A stretch of 64,000 bases of DNA from Sphingosinicella sp. CPCC 101087 (GTDB lineage: Bacteria; Pseudomonadota; Alphaproteobacteria; Sphingomonadales; Sphingomonadaceae): positions 1 to 64,000 of the forward strand of contig NZ_SBFF01000002.1 of assembly GCF_004151485.1 (NCBI RefSeq). Direction: 5' to 3'. A program made the position numbers and the translations under genes. The stretch's first letter is position 1; each line of letters begins with the position of its first letter. This document shows, piece by piece, positions 1 to 9,146 of this stretch. The notes under the pieces were generated by a model. The model was not told where the DNA came from, searched no databases, and saw only the letters and a program-made list of their open reading frames with translations.

Positions 1-2
1 CC

Positions 3-89
3 CTCCAGGGACAAAGACGCGCCGAAGTCATCCAAATGGTCGAAAACGCCGCAAACAATAGACCTAATATCGTCAGGCAGGCGTCTTAA
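3..89 (+). CDS. possible 3' end of an unidentified gene
   Basis: One forward frame is open from the left edge to a TAA at 87-89, giving about 28 residues ending in NIVRQAS. The stop lies 9 bases before the end of the converging peptidase gene, the spacing expected of two tail-to-tail genes. The fragment is too short to assign to a family, and a chance open frame of this length is quite possible. Confidence 0.3.
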   Translation, partial: LQGQRRAEVIQMVENAANNRPNIVRQAS

Positions 90-98
90 GGTCGGTTT

Positions 99-2237
99 CT
101 AGGACCCTGGCGGCTCCTGCCTCTGCGCTCCGGCGGGGCTGGTGGCCGTCAGGTGCTCGTCGTACCAGGCGAGGGACCGGTCCAGGAAATCCGCGATATG
201 CTGGGTCTCGCGCATGCCATGGCCCTCGCGGGGGTAACGCAGCATGACGGCCTCGACGCCGACATCGCGCAGGGCGATGAAATATTGCTCGATCTCGGCC
301 ACGTTCACGAGCAGGTCCGCGTCGCCATGGCTAAGCAGCACCGGCGTGCGCACCCGATCGACGAATCGGATCGGAGAACGCAGCCACAGCATGTCCATGA
401 TACCGCCGGTATGCGGTTTGCCGAAATATTCCTGCTCGAGATAATCGTGATAGACGGACATGTAATTGTGGCTGACGAGGTTGGAGATGCTCGCCCAGGG
501 TATCGCCGCCTTGAAACGCGGGGTCTGGGTGATCAGCCAGTTGGTCAGCTGGCCGCCATAGCTGCCGCCTTCCACGCCTAGCCGATCGCCGTCGAGCCAC
601 GAATGTCGGGCCAGAGCCGCGTCGACGCCCGCCAATATGTCCATCGCTTCCCCGCCATTCTGATCGCGCGCGATGAGGTTGGTGAAGCTCTGGCCGTAGC
701 CGGTCGATCCGCGATAGTTCACCATCAGAGAAGCGTAGCCTCGGCTCGCGAGCGCCTGCGTCTTGGCCGTGAAGGCGGGGCCCTGCTGGCCATGGGGTCC
801 GCCATGGATAACGACGATCATCGGATATTTGCGGTTCGCGTCGAAGTCGATCGGCTTGGTCAGGAAGGCCTCGATCTCCCGGTCGTCATAGGTCCGGAAG
901 GTGAAGGACTCGACCTCGGCGATCTGCTTGCGCCCGAGCAGGTGGGCATTGAGCTCGGTGAGCTTCGCCGATCTCTCGGATCGTGCAGGGCGCAGGAGGT
1001 GAAGCTGCGGCAGGTCGCCGGGCGTCGCCATCGCAGCGATCGCGTCCCCGTTTGCCGCGACCGCGAAGCTGCCGACGGAGCCGCGCTCCGAGTCCGCCGG
1101 GCCGACCCGTTTCGCCACGCCGCCGGTTGCCGGCATTCGATAGAGGCCCACCGTGCCGCGGGATTGAACCGTCGTGTAGAGCCAGCGGCCGTCGGGCGAC
1201 CAGGAAGGGGTGCCCTGAACGCTGTCCACGACCGCGCCGATCTCCTCGCGCCGGCCGGTTTCCACATCGATCGTCCAGACATGGGGTTCTTCCATGTTGG
1301 TTTCGGACGAAGTGACGGGCCGCATCAGGCCCAGGAAGGCGATCGTTCGCCCGTCAGGCGACCAGCGCGCGGCATATTCCACGCCCCGCGTCTCGGTGAG
1401 CCGCCTGACCGACTTCGTTTCCACGTCGATCGTGTAGATGTCGTAATTGTGCGTGCTATCGGGGTCCAATTCCGGGTTCGCCAGATAGAGCAAGGTGCGG
1501 CTGTCGGGTGCCCAGTCGAGCGAATGCTCGTAATTGTCGCCCTGGGTGAGTTGGGTGACTTCGCCCGTGGCGACATCGGCAACGAAGAGGTGGAGGCGCT
1601 TATTGTCGTTGAAGCGTTCCGGCCATCCGCGTGCCGGACGATACCAGTAGCGGGTGATGACGATCGGATCGGCTTCCATCGGCGGATCGGTCGCCGCGAC
1701 CGCCGACACATAGGCGATCCGTCTCCCGTCCGGCGACCAGGCGAAGCCAGTACTGGCGCGCGGCAGCGGATGATTGGTGGCGTCGATGCTCGCGAAGGGT
1801 CGCGATTGCGACCCGTCGGCGTTCGCGATCACCAAGCCATTCTCGCTTCGATAGGCAACTCTCGAGCCATCGGGCGACCAGCGCGGAGATCCGCCCTCGA
1901 TCCCTTCCGCGCTGCCCCATGGCCGTGAGACGCCGGTGCGGCGATCCAGCATGAAGATCCGCGTGTAAGGCGCTCCGATGCGATCCGCATGCTGTACGGT
2001 GAACAGCACCGAACGACCGTCTGGGGAGAGCTGGGGATCGGATGCGGAGCGGAGGTGAAACAGGTCTGCGCTGGTGAAGCGCGGGCCGGCCTCCGGCGGC
2101 GGCACTGGCTGTTGTGGTAGGGTGGAGACTTGCGGCGACGGCTGCGGCGCCGCCTGGCCCGGGACAGCCGCTGCGGCCTGAAACAGGACAGCGGCGAGAG
2201 CCGCGGCGTGTCGGATGTTCAGCTTGCGCCTCGTCAT
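99..2237 (-). CDS. S9 family prolyl oligopeptidase-type serine peptidase, exported
   Basis: 712 residues. An N-terminal signal peptide (Ala-rich stretch about residues 10-30) points to export. Next comes a beta-propeller with at least six WSPDG-type blade repeats (about residues 60-430), then an alpha/beta-hydrolase domain. The nucleophile motif GGSYGG puts the serine near residue 559; the acid is in HGDADLLV (about 641) and the histidine in REGHG (about 673), so the triad is complete. This is the acylaminoacyl-peptidase/DPP-IV-like branch, which releases short N-terminal units from peptides. The frame stays open far upstream, but the ATG at 2237 has a good GAGAGGGGG site and starts a signal peptide, so I use it. 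It is divergent from the DUF5695 gene with 108 bases between starts. Substrate is unknown. Confidence 0.93.
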   Translation of the reverse strand: MTRRKLNIRHAAALAAVLFQAAAAVPGQAAPQPSPQVSTLPQQPVPPPEAGPRFTSADLFHLRSASDPQLSPDGRSVLFTVQHADRIGAPYTRIFMLDRRTGVSRPWGSAEGIEGGSPRWSPDGSRVAYRSENGLVIANADGSQSRPFASIDATNHPLPRASTGFAWSPDGRRIAYVSAVAATDPPMEADPIVITRYWYRPARGWPERFNDNKRLHLFVADVATGEVTQLTQGDNYEHSLDWAPDSRTLLYLANPELDPDSTHNYDIYTIDVETKSVRRLTETRGVEYAARWSPDGRTIAFLGLMRPVTSSETNMEEPHVWTIDVETGRREEIGAVVDSVQGTPSWSPDGRWLYTTVQSRGTVGLYRMPATGGVAKRVGPADSERGSVGSFAVAANGDAIAAMATPGDLPQLHLLRPARSERSAKLTELNAHLLGRKQIAEVESFTFRTYDDREIEAFLTKPIDFDANRKYPMIVVIHGGPHGQQGPAFTAKTQALASRGYASLMVNYRGSTGYGQSFTNLIARDQNGGEAMDILAGVDAALARHSWLDGDRLGVEGGSYGGQLTNWLITQTPRFKAAIPWASISNLVSHNYMSVYHDYLEQEYFGKPHTGGIMDMLWLRSPIRFVDRVRTPVLLSHGDADLLVNVAEIEQYFIALRDVGVEAVMLRYPREGHGMRETQHIADFLDRSLAWYDEHLTATSPAGAQRQEPPGS

Positions 2238-2345
2238 CGATCCCCCTCTCTGCAGCAAGTTCGTATACTTTATTCCGACAAGCGACAATGCTATTTGAAG
2301 GTCGGGGGCTATGCCCGATGGTCGCGAAGAGGGGAGCAGGCCCGA

Positions 2346-5132
2346 ATGGTGCGCAGGCGTTTCAAGCGCGGTGGGGTCGCGGCAGCGCTGATGGCGCTGC
2401 TCGCGGGCACGGCGAGTCCGCTGGCGGCGATCGACGCCGCTCCGCCTGAGGCCGAAGCCGGAAGCCCGAGCACAGAGATACGCCTCGAGACGCGCGACTT
2501 CGCGCTTGTCCTCGATCGCACTTCGCAGACCCTGATTTCGCTCGCGCCCAAAGGGGCCGATGGGTTCGACTTTGCCCCTGCCGGGCGGCGGGCAGAGCGG
2601 CGGGGTGACGGCTATTATCATTTGGGTGACCTCGACCTGAAGCTGAGGTTCGCCGGCGATGAAGCGTGGCAGGATTTCTCGACGGCGTTTCGCCGTGCGC
2701 CGGTGCGCCCGCTCGAGGCGGGCGGAACGATCCTGGCGGCGGCGGACCTCACGCCCACTCTGGGCGCGACGATGCCGTTGCGCATCGAACGCCGCTGGGC
2801 GGCGGAGGAGGGGCGGCTCGTGCTCCGCTTCCGCCTCGTCAATCGGGCCGATCGGGCGGTCGAGATTGGCGGCCTCGGCATCCCGATGGTCTTCGACAAC
2901 ATCCTCACCGGACGGTCTCTGGCCGAAGCCCACGAGCAAGCGAGCTTTGCCGATCCGTATATCGGGCAGGACGCCGGTTTTCTCCAGGTGACGCGCCTCA
3001 ACGGAAAGGGTCCCGTGCTGCTCGTCCTGCCGGAGCGCGGCACACCGTTCGAAGCCTACAAGCCGATCCTCGACGAGAAGGGCGCCGACGGTCGTCCAAC
3101 GATGTTCAACGATGCGACCGAGCGTGCGCAGACTTTCGAGGGATTTTACGACTGGATGGTTGCCAGTCGTGCCTTCGCCGAAGACGAGTGGAGGGGCGCC
3201 CGGCAATGGAACGAGCCCACCACCTTGACGCTCGCGCCCGGCGAGACGCGCGACATCGGCCTTCGATTCGTGCTCTCCCCCTCCATTCGGGAAATCGAGG
3301 ACACGTTGGTTGCTCAGGATCGACCCGTGGCGGTCGGCGTGCCGGGCTACGTGTTGCCGATGGATCTCGGGGCCGACCTCTTCCTCAATGCTCCCGAAGG
3401 CGTCCGCGCCGTCAGCAGCGAGCCGGCCGGTGCGATCGAGATCGGGCAAGCGCCGCCGGTCAACGGCTGGCGCCGCTACCGGCTGCGTGGGCGCATGTGG
3501 GGCCGGGCCAGGCTGCGAATCGATCATGAGGACGGCTCGGTGCAGACCGTCCACTATTTCGTGACCAAGCCGGCGGCGGAGGCGGTCGCGGACATGGGGC
3601 GATTCCTGACGACGCGGCAATGGTATGACGACCCGGCCGATCCCTTCGGGCGCGGCCCATCAATCATGAGCTATGACAAGGAGGCGGGCGCCATCGTCCT
3701 GCAGGATCCGCGCGCCTGGATCGCGGGGCTCAGCGACGAAGGCGGGGCCGGTTCGTGGCTTGCGGCGGTCATGAAGCAGCTCGGCGCGCCGGATCCCGAG
3801 GAGCTCGCCAAGATCGAGCGATTCGTCACCGAGACGCTCGACGGCGGCCTCCAGATCAACGAAGGCCCGAATGCCTTCGGCGTGCGAAAGAGTCTCTTCT
3901 TCCATGATCCGGAAGAGTTGCCCGAATTCGCTTACGACCCCTCCATCGACTGGAGCACATGGGCCTCATGGGACCGGGAGCAGGCCCATTCGGTCGTCCG
4001 ATCGTTCAATTATGTCCATGTGGCGGCTGCCCACTGGGTGCTCTACCGGCTGGCCCGCTACCACGAAGGCCTGGTGAAGGCGCATGACTGGCAATGGTAT
4101 CTGGACCGCGCCTACGAAACCGCCATCGCCATGGTCCGCCTCGCGCCCCGGTACGCACAGTTCGGACAGATGGAAGGCGACGTTTATGTCGACATCCTTC
4201 GAGACTTGCGCCGCGAGGGGATGGATCGGGAAGCTCGCGCGCTCGAATCCGTCATGCGCGCCCGTGCCGAACGCTGGGCGGCCGAGACTTATCCCTTCGG
4301 GAGCGAGATGCCGTGGGATTCGACCGGCCAGCCCGAAGTTTATGCCTGGATGCGCCATTTCGGCTACGACGAGAAAGCGGAGCTCACGCGCGAGGTGATC
4401 CTCGGCTACGACCCGACGCTTCCCCACTGGGGCTATAACGGCAATGCGCGCCGCTACTGGGACTTCGTTTACGCTGGTAAGACCAGGCGTCTGGAGCGGC
4501 AGATCCACCACTACGGATCCTCCAACAATGCCATACCCCTGTTCGATTCCTATCGCCGCGATCCGACTGACCAATATCTGCTGCGCGTCGCTTATGGCGG
4601 GCTGATGGGATCGCTTTCCAATATCGACCGCGAGGGCTTCGCCTCGGCGGCCTTTCACGCGAATCCCGACATGATGCGGTTCGACGGCTATAGCGGCGAC
4701 TATGGCGTGAGCTTCTTCGGGCATGCCTATGCGACGGCATCTTACCTCGTCGACCATCCGACCTTCGGCTGGATCGGCTATGGCGGTGAAGTGGAGCGTG
4801 ACGGGACCGAAGTCGGCATCGTCCCGCGGGACAGCTTCCGAAGCCGATTGTTCGTCGCGCCGGCAGGCCTCTGGCTGACGCTCGACGCGGGGAAATTCCG
4901 GCGCGTCGATTATGATGCCGCGAGCGGCCTCGTGCGCATCCACCTCGATCCGGCAGACCCGCATACGCCCAGGGCTTATTTGAACGTCGAAACGACGGCC
5001 GCCGGCAAGCGACTTTACCGGCCGGCAGGCGACCTGCCGCAAGTCCGCGGCGCTTTTGTCATCGGCCTCACTTCCTCGCCCACGACCGTCGAATTGAGGC
5101 CGACCGGGGGTGAGTCGCCAGCCGCTCCCTAG
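2346..5132 (+). CDS. DUF5695 domain protein, exported, glycosidase-like
   Basis: 928 residues. The ATG at 2346 follows GAGGGGAG and begins a clear signal peptide (basic MVRRRFKRGG, then an Ala/Leu core to about residue 30). The rest resembles the large DUF5695 family: an N-terminal beta-sandwich-like part, then a long Trp/Tyr-rich helical part (about 430-880) with blocks such as IMSYDKEAG, AWIAGLSDE and HYGSSNNAIPL. Architecture and aromatic content suggest an alpha/alpha-toroid carbohydrate-active protein acting outside the cytoplasm; that role is inference. The frame is open upstream of 2346, but that part is basic, low in complexity and overlaps the divergent peptidase gene. It ends 8 bases from the converging YeiH gene. 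Confidence 0.8.
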   Translation: MVRRRFKRGGVAAALMALLAGTASPLAAIDAAPPEAEAGSPSTEIRLETRDFALVLDRTSQTLISLAPKGADGFDFAPAGRRAERRGDGYYHLGDLDLKLRFAGDEAWQDFSTAFRRAPVRPLEAGGTILAAADLTPTLGATMPLRIERRWAAEEGRLVLRFRLVNRADRAVEIGGLGIPMVFDNILTGRSLAEAHEQASFADPYIGQDAGFLQVTRLNGKGPVLLVLPERGTPFEAYKPILDEKGADGRPTMFNDATERAQTFEGFYDWMVASRAFAEDEWRGARQWNEPTTLTLAPGETRDIGLRFVLSPSIREIEDTLVAQDRPVAVGVPGYVLPMDLGADLFLNAPEGVRAVSSEPAGAIEIGQAPPVNGWRRYRLRGRMWGRARLRIDHEDGSVQTVHYFVTKPAAEAVADMGRFLTTRQWYDDPADPFGRGPSIMSYDKEAGAIVLQDPRAWIAGLSDEGGAGSWLAAVMKQLGAPDPEELAKIERFVTETLDGGLQINEGPNAFGVRKSLFFHDPEELPEFAYDPSIDWSTWASWDREQAHSVVRSFNYVHVAAAHWVLYRLARYHEGLVKAHDWQWYLDRAYETAIAMVRLAPRYAQFGQMEGDVYVDILRDLRREGMDREARALESVMRARAERWAAETYPFGSEMPWDSTGQPEVYAWMRHFGYDEKAELTREVILGYDPTLPHWGYNGNARRYWDFVYAGKTRRLERQIHHYGSSNNAIPLFDSYRRDPTDQYLLRVAYGGLMGSLSNIDREGFASAAFHANPDMMRFDGYSGDYGVSFFGHAYATASYLVDHPTFGWIGYGGEVERDGTEVGIVPRDSFRSRLFVAPAGLWLTLDAGKFRRVDYDAASGLVRIHLDPADPHTPRAYLNVETTAAGKRLYRPAGDLPQVRGAFVIGLTSSPTTVELRPTGGESPAAP

Positions 5133-5140
5133 CGCGCCGG

Positions 5141-6181
5141 CTATCCTCTCGACATGGCGATCAGGGCGGCCAGCGCGAAGGCTGCGAGCAGGACGCTCTG
5201 GAGGAGCAGCGCCAGCATCTGGCGGGGACCGACCGCGCACAATCGCGCGAAGGAGAGTTTCGCGCCAAGCGAGGCGATGCCGATCAGCAGGCACCAGCGT
5301 GAAGCCTCGGTCAGCGCGTCGACCCCATATTGGGGGAGGAGGCCGAGCGAAGACAAGGTCGCCAAAGCGGCGAAGCTCACCAGGAAGTAAGGCAGGATCG
5401 GCACTCTTGCGGTCGAACCCCCGCCCACCCGACGCTGCGCTGCCCAGCCCACGAGGATGACGACCGGCGCAAGGCAAGCGACGCGGATCAGTTTGACGGC
5501 CGTTGCGGTCTCGCCGGCAGGATCGGAAACGCTGAAGCCTGCGCCCACCGCCTGAACGACCTCGTGCAGGGTGGCGCCTAGGAAGATTCCGATTTCCGTC
5601 GGCCCCAGGCCCAGGGCTGCGCCGAGGGCGGGATAGGCGATCATGGCCACCGTCCCGAGGATGGTCACCGCCGCGACCGTCGCGGCCACATCCTCGCTGC
5701 CGGCTTCCTTCTTCGGCAGCACGGCCGCAATCGCCAGGATGGCGGAGGCGCCGCAGATCGCGACGCCGCCGGCGGCGAGCAATGCCGGTCCGCGGCCGAG
5801 GCCGACGGCCCGCCCAAGCGGATAGCCAGCGCACAAGGTTACAGCCACGGCGCCGACGGCCAGGAAGAACGAGCCGAGTCCGAGTCCGGCGAGGTCGGCG
5901 AACGTCACCTGGACGCCAAGAAGGGCCACGCCGAGCCGAAGCACGCCCCGGCTTCCCATCTCGAGGCCCGGCTCCGCCGGTCCTCTTGTGGCAAGGCCGG
6001 CCATGGCCATGCCGAAGGCGAGGGCGAGAAACACGGACGGCAGGGCGAAAGTGCCGTCCAGCAATCGCGCCGCCCAGGCGATGGCGACGGCCAGCAACAG
6101 GCCGGGAGCGTAGCCGGCTGCCCGCCGCGCGGCGGTCGCGACCGTGCCGCTGCCGATTGCCGGGCTAGGAACGGGCGCCAT
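5141..6181 (-). CDS. YeiH/YadS-type putative sulfate exporter family membrane protein
   Basis: 346 residues, almost entirely hydrophobic, with about ten predicted membrane segments. It matches the UPF0324/YeiH family in length and in conserved blocks such as VALLGVQVT, GGVAICGASAI and GATLHEVVQAVGAG. The family is annotated as putative sulfate exporters, but substrate evidence is thin. The gene starts inside the end of the upstream DUF6356 gene (17-base overlap), so the two are probably translated from one leftward transcript. An Lrp-type regulator is divergent just beyond. In other bacteria yeiH often sits beside a LysR regulator; here the neighbour is Lrp/AsnC. Confidence 0.88.
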   Translation of the reverse strand: MAPVPSPAIGSGTVATAARRAAGYAPGLLLAVAIAWAARLLDGTFALPSVFLALAFGMAMAGLATRGPAEPGLEMGSRGVLRLGVALLGVQVTFADLAGLGLGSFFLAVGAVAVTLCAGYPLGRAVGLGRGPALLAAGGVAICGASAILAIAAVLPKKEAGSEDVAATVAAVTILGTVAMIAYPALGAALGLGPTEIGIFLGATLHEVVQAVGAGFSVSDPAGETATAVKLIRVACLAPVVILVGWAAQRRVGGGSTARVPILPYFLVSFAALATLSSLGLLPQYGVDALTEASRWCLLIGIASLGAKLSFARLCAVGPRQMLALLLQSVLLAAFALAALIAMSRG

Positions 6182-6416
6182 GCGCCCGCCCGCCTATCTC
6201 TCTTTTGCTCGCGCCGGGGCGGCGCGCATTCATCTCAGAAGACAAGGCCGTCACGGCATTGCTCCCCGTTCGCTCGAACAGGAAGGGCAGCAGGCCGTGT
6301 ACCAGGCAGGCGAGGCCGGCGCCGATCAGCCGGATTCCGAACCGCGCCGCGGCAAGCAGATGCTCCGCATAGCTCTCTCCCACCGCGGCAGGATGATCGC
6401 TAAAGGGATTTCGCAT
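6165..6416 (-). CDS. DUF6356 family small membrane protein
   Basis: 83 residues. The N-terminus has the pattern I know from the sphingomonad DUF6356 family: NPFSDHPAAVGESYAEH, then one hydrophobic segment (about residues 25-47, ending LVHGLLPFLF). Function is unknown. The ATG at 6416 has an excellent site (AGGAG, 6-7 bases upstream). The 3' end overlaps the start of the YeiH gene by 17 bases, so it is the first gene of a two-gene unit and shares a 104-base divergent promoter region with the Lrp regulator. Confidence 0.8.
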   Translation of the reverse strand: MRNPFSDHPAAVGESYAEHLLAAARFGIRLIGAGLACLVHGLLPFLFERTGSNAVTALSSEMNARRPGASKREIGGRAHGARS

Positions 6417-6520
6417 CGGCCGGCTCCTCGCTATTCTGTAGGTGGACAATAGCAGCGTGTTCGGCAGCGATCCTCCCAAAGTTGTCGCCAATCTAACCGG
6501 AACGGGAGATTCCTTTCGCC

Positions 6521-7000
6521 ATGAGTGCAAGATCCGGAAAGCTCGATCGTCTCGACATCAGGATCCTCGATGCGCTCCAGGAAGATGCCGACCGCTCGCT
6601 CGGCGAATTGTCGGAGGCCGTCGGTCTGTCCGCCAACGCCTGCTGGAAGCGGGTCAAACGCCTCGAGGAAGCCGGCATCATCGAGCGGCGCGTTGCCCTG
6701 CTGAATCGCGACAGGCTCGGTCTCGGCGTGACGGCGCTCGTCTCCGTCAGCACGTCGCAGCATGACGAAAGCTGGCTTCAACGATTCGCGGAGGGGGTGA
6801 AGCTCATCCCCGAGGTCGTCGAATTCTACCGCATGAGCGGGCAGATCGACTATATGCTCAAGATCGTCTGCACCGACATCAGCGACTACGACCGCATCTA
6901 CAAGAAGCTGATCAAGGCGGCCCCGCTCAGCGACGTCAGCGCCGCCTTCGCGATGGAGCAGATCAAGTGTACGACGCGGGTACCTCTGGACGGGCTGTAG
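6521..7000 (+). CDS. Lrp/AsnC family transcriptional regulator
   Basis: 159 residues, the usual length. Residues about 8-65 form the AsnC-type helix-turn-helix (LDRLDIRILDALQEDADRS, then LSANACWKRVKRLEEAGII), followed by the alpha/beta effector domain (RAM) with MSGQIDYMLKIVCTDISDYD. Members bind amino acids or related small molecules and control nearby transport or catabolic genes. It is divergent from the DUF6356-YeiH pair, so that pair is the obvious target, with autoregulation likely. The ligand cannot be read from sequence. A GGGAG site precedes the ATG. Confidence 0.93.
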   Translation: MSARSGKLDRLDIRILDALQEDADRSLGELSEAVGLSANACWKRVKRLEEAGIIERRVALLNRDRLGLGVTALVSVSTSQHDESWLQRFAEGVKLIPEVVEFYRMSGQIDYMLKIVCTDISDYDRIYKKLIKAAPLSDVSAAFAMEQIKCTTRVPLDGL

Positions 7001-7127
7001 CCCCGCCGGCGCGTCAGCGAGACTTTCTGCTCAGGCTAATACTGCATTGCCTCGGAAGGCCGGCGCAAGGCACCGGAGGCGGCGGCGATCGCTTGGGCCT
7101 GATGAGGCAGGAGTGAGGCCGAGCGAC

Positions 7128-7601
7128 TCATTGCGATTTACCAGCTTCCTCCCTTTCGCCTTCGTCGCGCTTGAGCGGCGAAAGGACCCACAAGGTGACG
7201 ATGGTGACAACCGACAGCATCACCGCGACATCCGCGCTGCCGAGGCCCACCGAGATGCCGATTGCACCGGTCACCCACAGGCTTGCCGCCGTCGCCGTCC
7301 CTTTCACCGAATCCTTGAGGCGCAGAATGGCGCCGCCGCCGATGAATCCCATGCCTGTGATCAATCCCTCGACGATCCGGGCCATCGCCTCCGGGCTGTC
7401 GACGGTCAGCGATTCCGCCGCCTGGACGAAGCCGCAGGTGGCCACCGCGACCAACGGGAAGGTGCGAAGGCCCGCGCTTCTTTCCTCGCGCTCGCGGTTC
7501 CAGCCGATCGGGAAGGCCAGGGCATAAGCGAGCGCGAGCGCGAACATATGCGGCAGCAGGCTGAAATCGTCCCTGCCGAGCAGCTCCATCACGTCGTCCA
7601 T
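7128..7601 (-). CDS. MgtC/SapB family membrane protein
   Basis: 157 residues with four to five membrane segments. Conserved family blocks are present: GWNREREERSAGLRTFPLVAV, ESLTVDSPEAMARIVEGLITGMGFIGGGAIL, and VKGTATAASLWVTGAIGISVG. This is the short form, without the C-terminal ACT-like domain of virulence-type MgtC. Family members affect magnesium homeostasis and F-type ATP synthase; the role here is not established. The ATG at 7601 has GGGAGGACG ahead of it, which settles the start against a longer open frame. It is divergent from the TauE/SafE-like gene. Confidence 0.9.
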   Translation of the reverse strand: MDDVMELLGRDDFSLLPHMFALALAYALAFPIGWNREREERSAGLRTFPLVAVATCGFVQAAESLTVDSPEAMARIVEGLITGMGFIGGGAILRLKDSVKGTATAASLWVTGAIGISVGLGSADVAVMLSVVTIVTLWVLSPLKRDEGEREEAGKSQ

Positions 7602-7784
7602 CTTCGTCCTCCCGCAGGCCCGAGAGGCAGAACGTTGTCCGCCATCCCGGTGCCCCACCCTCTACAGACCCCCTTCTGGCCTGATGCCGCCCTTTTGCCT
7701 ATGCCCGTGATCAGGTCCGGACGTTGCCGGAGGAGGTGGCATGATCCGGCTCGATCCTGAGCGCGAACGGCGGAGGCGCGGCCG

Positions 7785-8525
7785 TTGAACGGCGACATGC
7801 TCGTCTGGATCGCTCTGGCGATGGCGATCGCCGCCGCGCTTTATTCGTCGGTCGGGCATGGCGGCGCTTCCGCCTATCTGGCGATCATGGCCCTGTTCGC
7901 GGTCGCGCCCGAGACGATGCGGCCGACGGCGCTGGCGCTCAATCTCGTCGTCTCCGGCTTTGCGGCGTTCAGCTTCGCCCGGCGCGGACAGACCAACTGG
8001 CGCCTGCTGGCCGCCTTCGCGGTCACGGCGGTTCCGGCCGCGTTTCTCGGCGGCAGCATGGAGCTCTCGCCGGGCCTCTATCGTCCGTTGATCGGCATGA
8101 TGCTGCTTGCCGCGGCGGTCCGCCTGTTCTGGCAGCCCGAGCGGCTCGCCGCCCGGGCGACCCATGCGCCCCCGCTCGCGGTCAGCCTGCCGGCCGGCGC
8201 CGCGCTCGGCCTGCTCGCCGGCCTCACCGGCACCGGCGGCGGCATTTTTCTCAGCCCGCTCATCATCCTGTTCGGCTGGGAGAATGCGCGCCGAACTTCG
8301 GGCGTCGCCGCGGCCTTCATCTTCCTCAATTCCGCCGCCGGCTTGCTCGGCAACGCCGCCGGCATGCGTCACCTGCCCCCCGAGCTGCCGATCCTGGTCG
8401 GAGCCGTTGCCGCCGGCGCGGTGGTCGGCACGTGGCTTGGCGTCGCGCGGCTGCCGCGCCGACGGTTGTTGCAGGCGCTGGGTGCCGTGCTGGTCATTGC
8501 CGGCCTCAAGCTGCTGCTGCAGTGA
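7785..8525 (+). CDS. TSUP (TauE/SafE) family sulfite/organosulfur exporter-like protein
   Basis: 246 residues, seven to eight membrane helices, with the two half-repeats typical of TauE/SafE: YSSVGHGGASAYLAIMAL near the N-terminus and GLLAGLTGTGGGIFLSPLIIL near residue 145. The family exports sulfite, sulfoacetate and related anions. I take the TTG at 7785 because GGCGGAGG sits at the right distance; an ATG four codons later (7797) is the alternative and would be poorly spaced. With YeiH 2 kb away this makes two candidate sulfur-anion exporters close together, though no sulfur-metabolism enzyme is nearby. Confidence 0.9.
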   Translation: MNGDMLVWIALAMAIAAALYSSVGHGGASAYLAIMALFAVAPETMRPTALALNLVVSGFAAFSFARRGQTNWRLLAAFAVTAVPAAFLGGSMELSPGLYRPLIGMMLLAAAVRLFWQPERLAARATHAPPLAVSLPAGAALGLLAGLTGTGGGIFLSPLIILFGWENARRTSGVAAAFIFLNSAAGLLGNAAGMRHLPPELPILVGAVAAGAVVGTWLGVARLPRRRLLQALGAVLVIAGLKLLLQ

Positions 8526-8781
8526 ATCGGGCGGAGCGCCTGTGCGAAGTCCAGTCGACATCAGTTGGGCCGAGTGACCGGCTGCGACTTCACCCGCGTT
8601 CGAGACCATCCGCGCCGGCTCAACGTGAGAACGTCCCACCCGTCGGTTGATGGCCTCCCGGTCCCGCGTTATAGGAGGCTGGCGGCGCGCGGCGCGGCAC
8701 ATCCTCCATTGCAGGCGGGTTTCCGGATGGGGGAGGGCTCCAACTCAGCGGGCGCGGCCACACATCCTGGGAAGGCGGAAC

Positions 8782-9057
8782 GTGAACTCACAGGCGGATC
8801 TCTGGCTCGAAGCGCTGGCGATGCTCGCGGTGATCGTCGCCATTCCCTTCTACATGGGCATGGTCCATCTCGGCATCGTCGAAGTGCTCGCTTATGTCGC
8901 GGTCGGCGCGCTCTCCATGTCGGTCGGCGAGGCGCTCCAGTCGCGCGGCTTCACGGCGCTGCGCCTCGACGACCTGCTCTACGATATCGGCCTCTGGATG
9001 GTCGCGACCGCGACCCTCGGCGGCGCCGCTTACGCGGCGGCCCTGATCCTCATCTAG
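8782..9057 (+). CDS. hypothetical small membrane protein (91 aa)
   Basis: Family not recognised. From a GTG at 8782, preceded by GGAAGGCGGA, the product is 91 residues: a short polar start (NSQADLWLEAL), two hydrophobic hairpin segments (about 10-45), a short basic/acidic linker (LQSRGFTALRLDDLLYD) and a third hydrophobic segment to the C-terminus. It stands alone, 256 bases after the exporter gene, and is followed by a strong symmetrical terminator. The frame is open upstream to 8647, but that part is Arg-rich and not protein-like. No catalytic motif is visible. Confidence 0.6.
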   Translation: MNSQADLWLEALAMLAVIVAIPFYMGMVHLGIVEVLAYVAVGALSMSVGEALQSRGFTALRLDDLLYDIGLWMVATATLGGAAYAAALILI

Positions 9058-9089
9058 GCGGCGGCCGACAAGCTATCGACACCTCCCTG

Positions 9090-9122
9090 TGCGTCATCCT
9101 GGCTTTCCGTCAGGATGACGCA
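9090..9122. terminator. bidirectional stem-loop terminator between converging genes
   Basis: A perfect inverted repeat with 11-base arms at 9091-9101 and 9111-9121 (GCGTCATCCTG and its complement), extended by one T-A pair, closes a 9-base loop. It sits midway between converging genes ending at 9057 and 9147. No run of T follows on either strand, so it is a symmetrical stem of the kind common between convergent genes in this lineage and may also be a REP-type unit. Confidence 0.7.
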
Positions 9123-9146
9123 TCGAGGTTCCGGCCACCCGGTCCA

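Noticed and set aside
2238-3620. Leftward extension of the S9 peptidase frame to 1173 residues
   Set aside because: The added part is Arg-rich, lacks any domain and lies antisense to the well-supported DUF5695 gene; a signal peptide and ribosome site fix the start at 2237.
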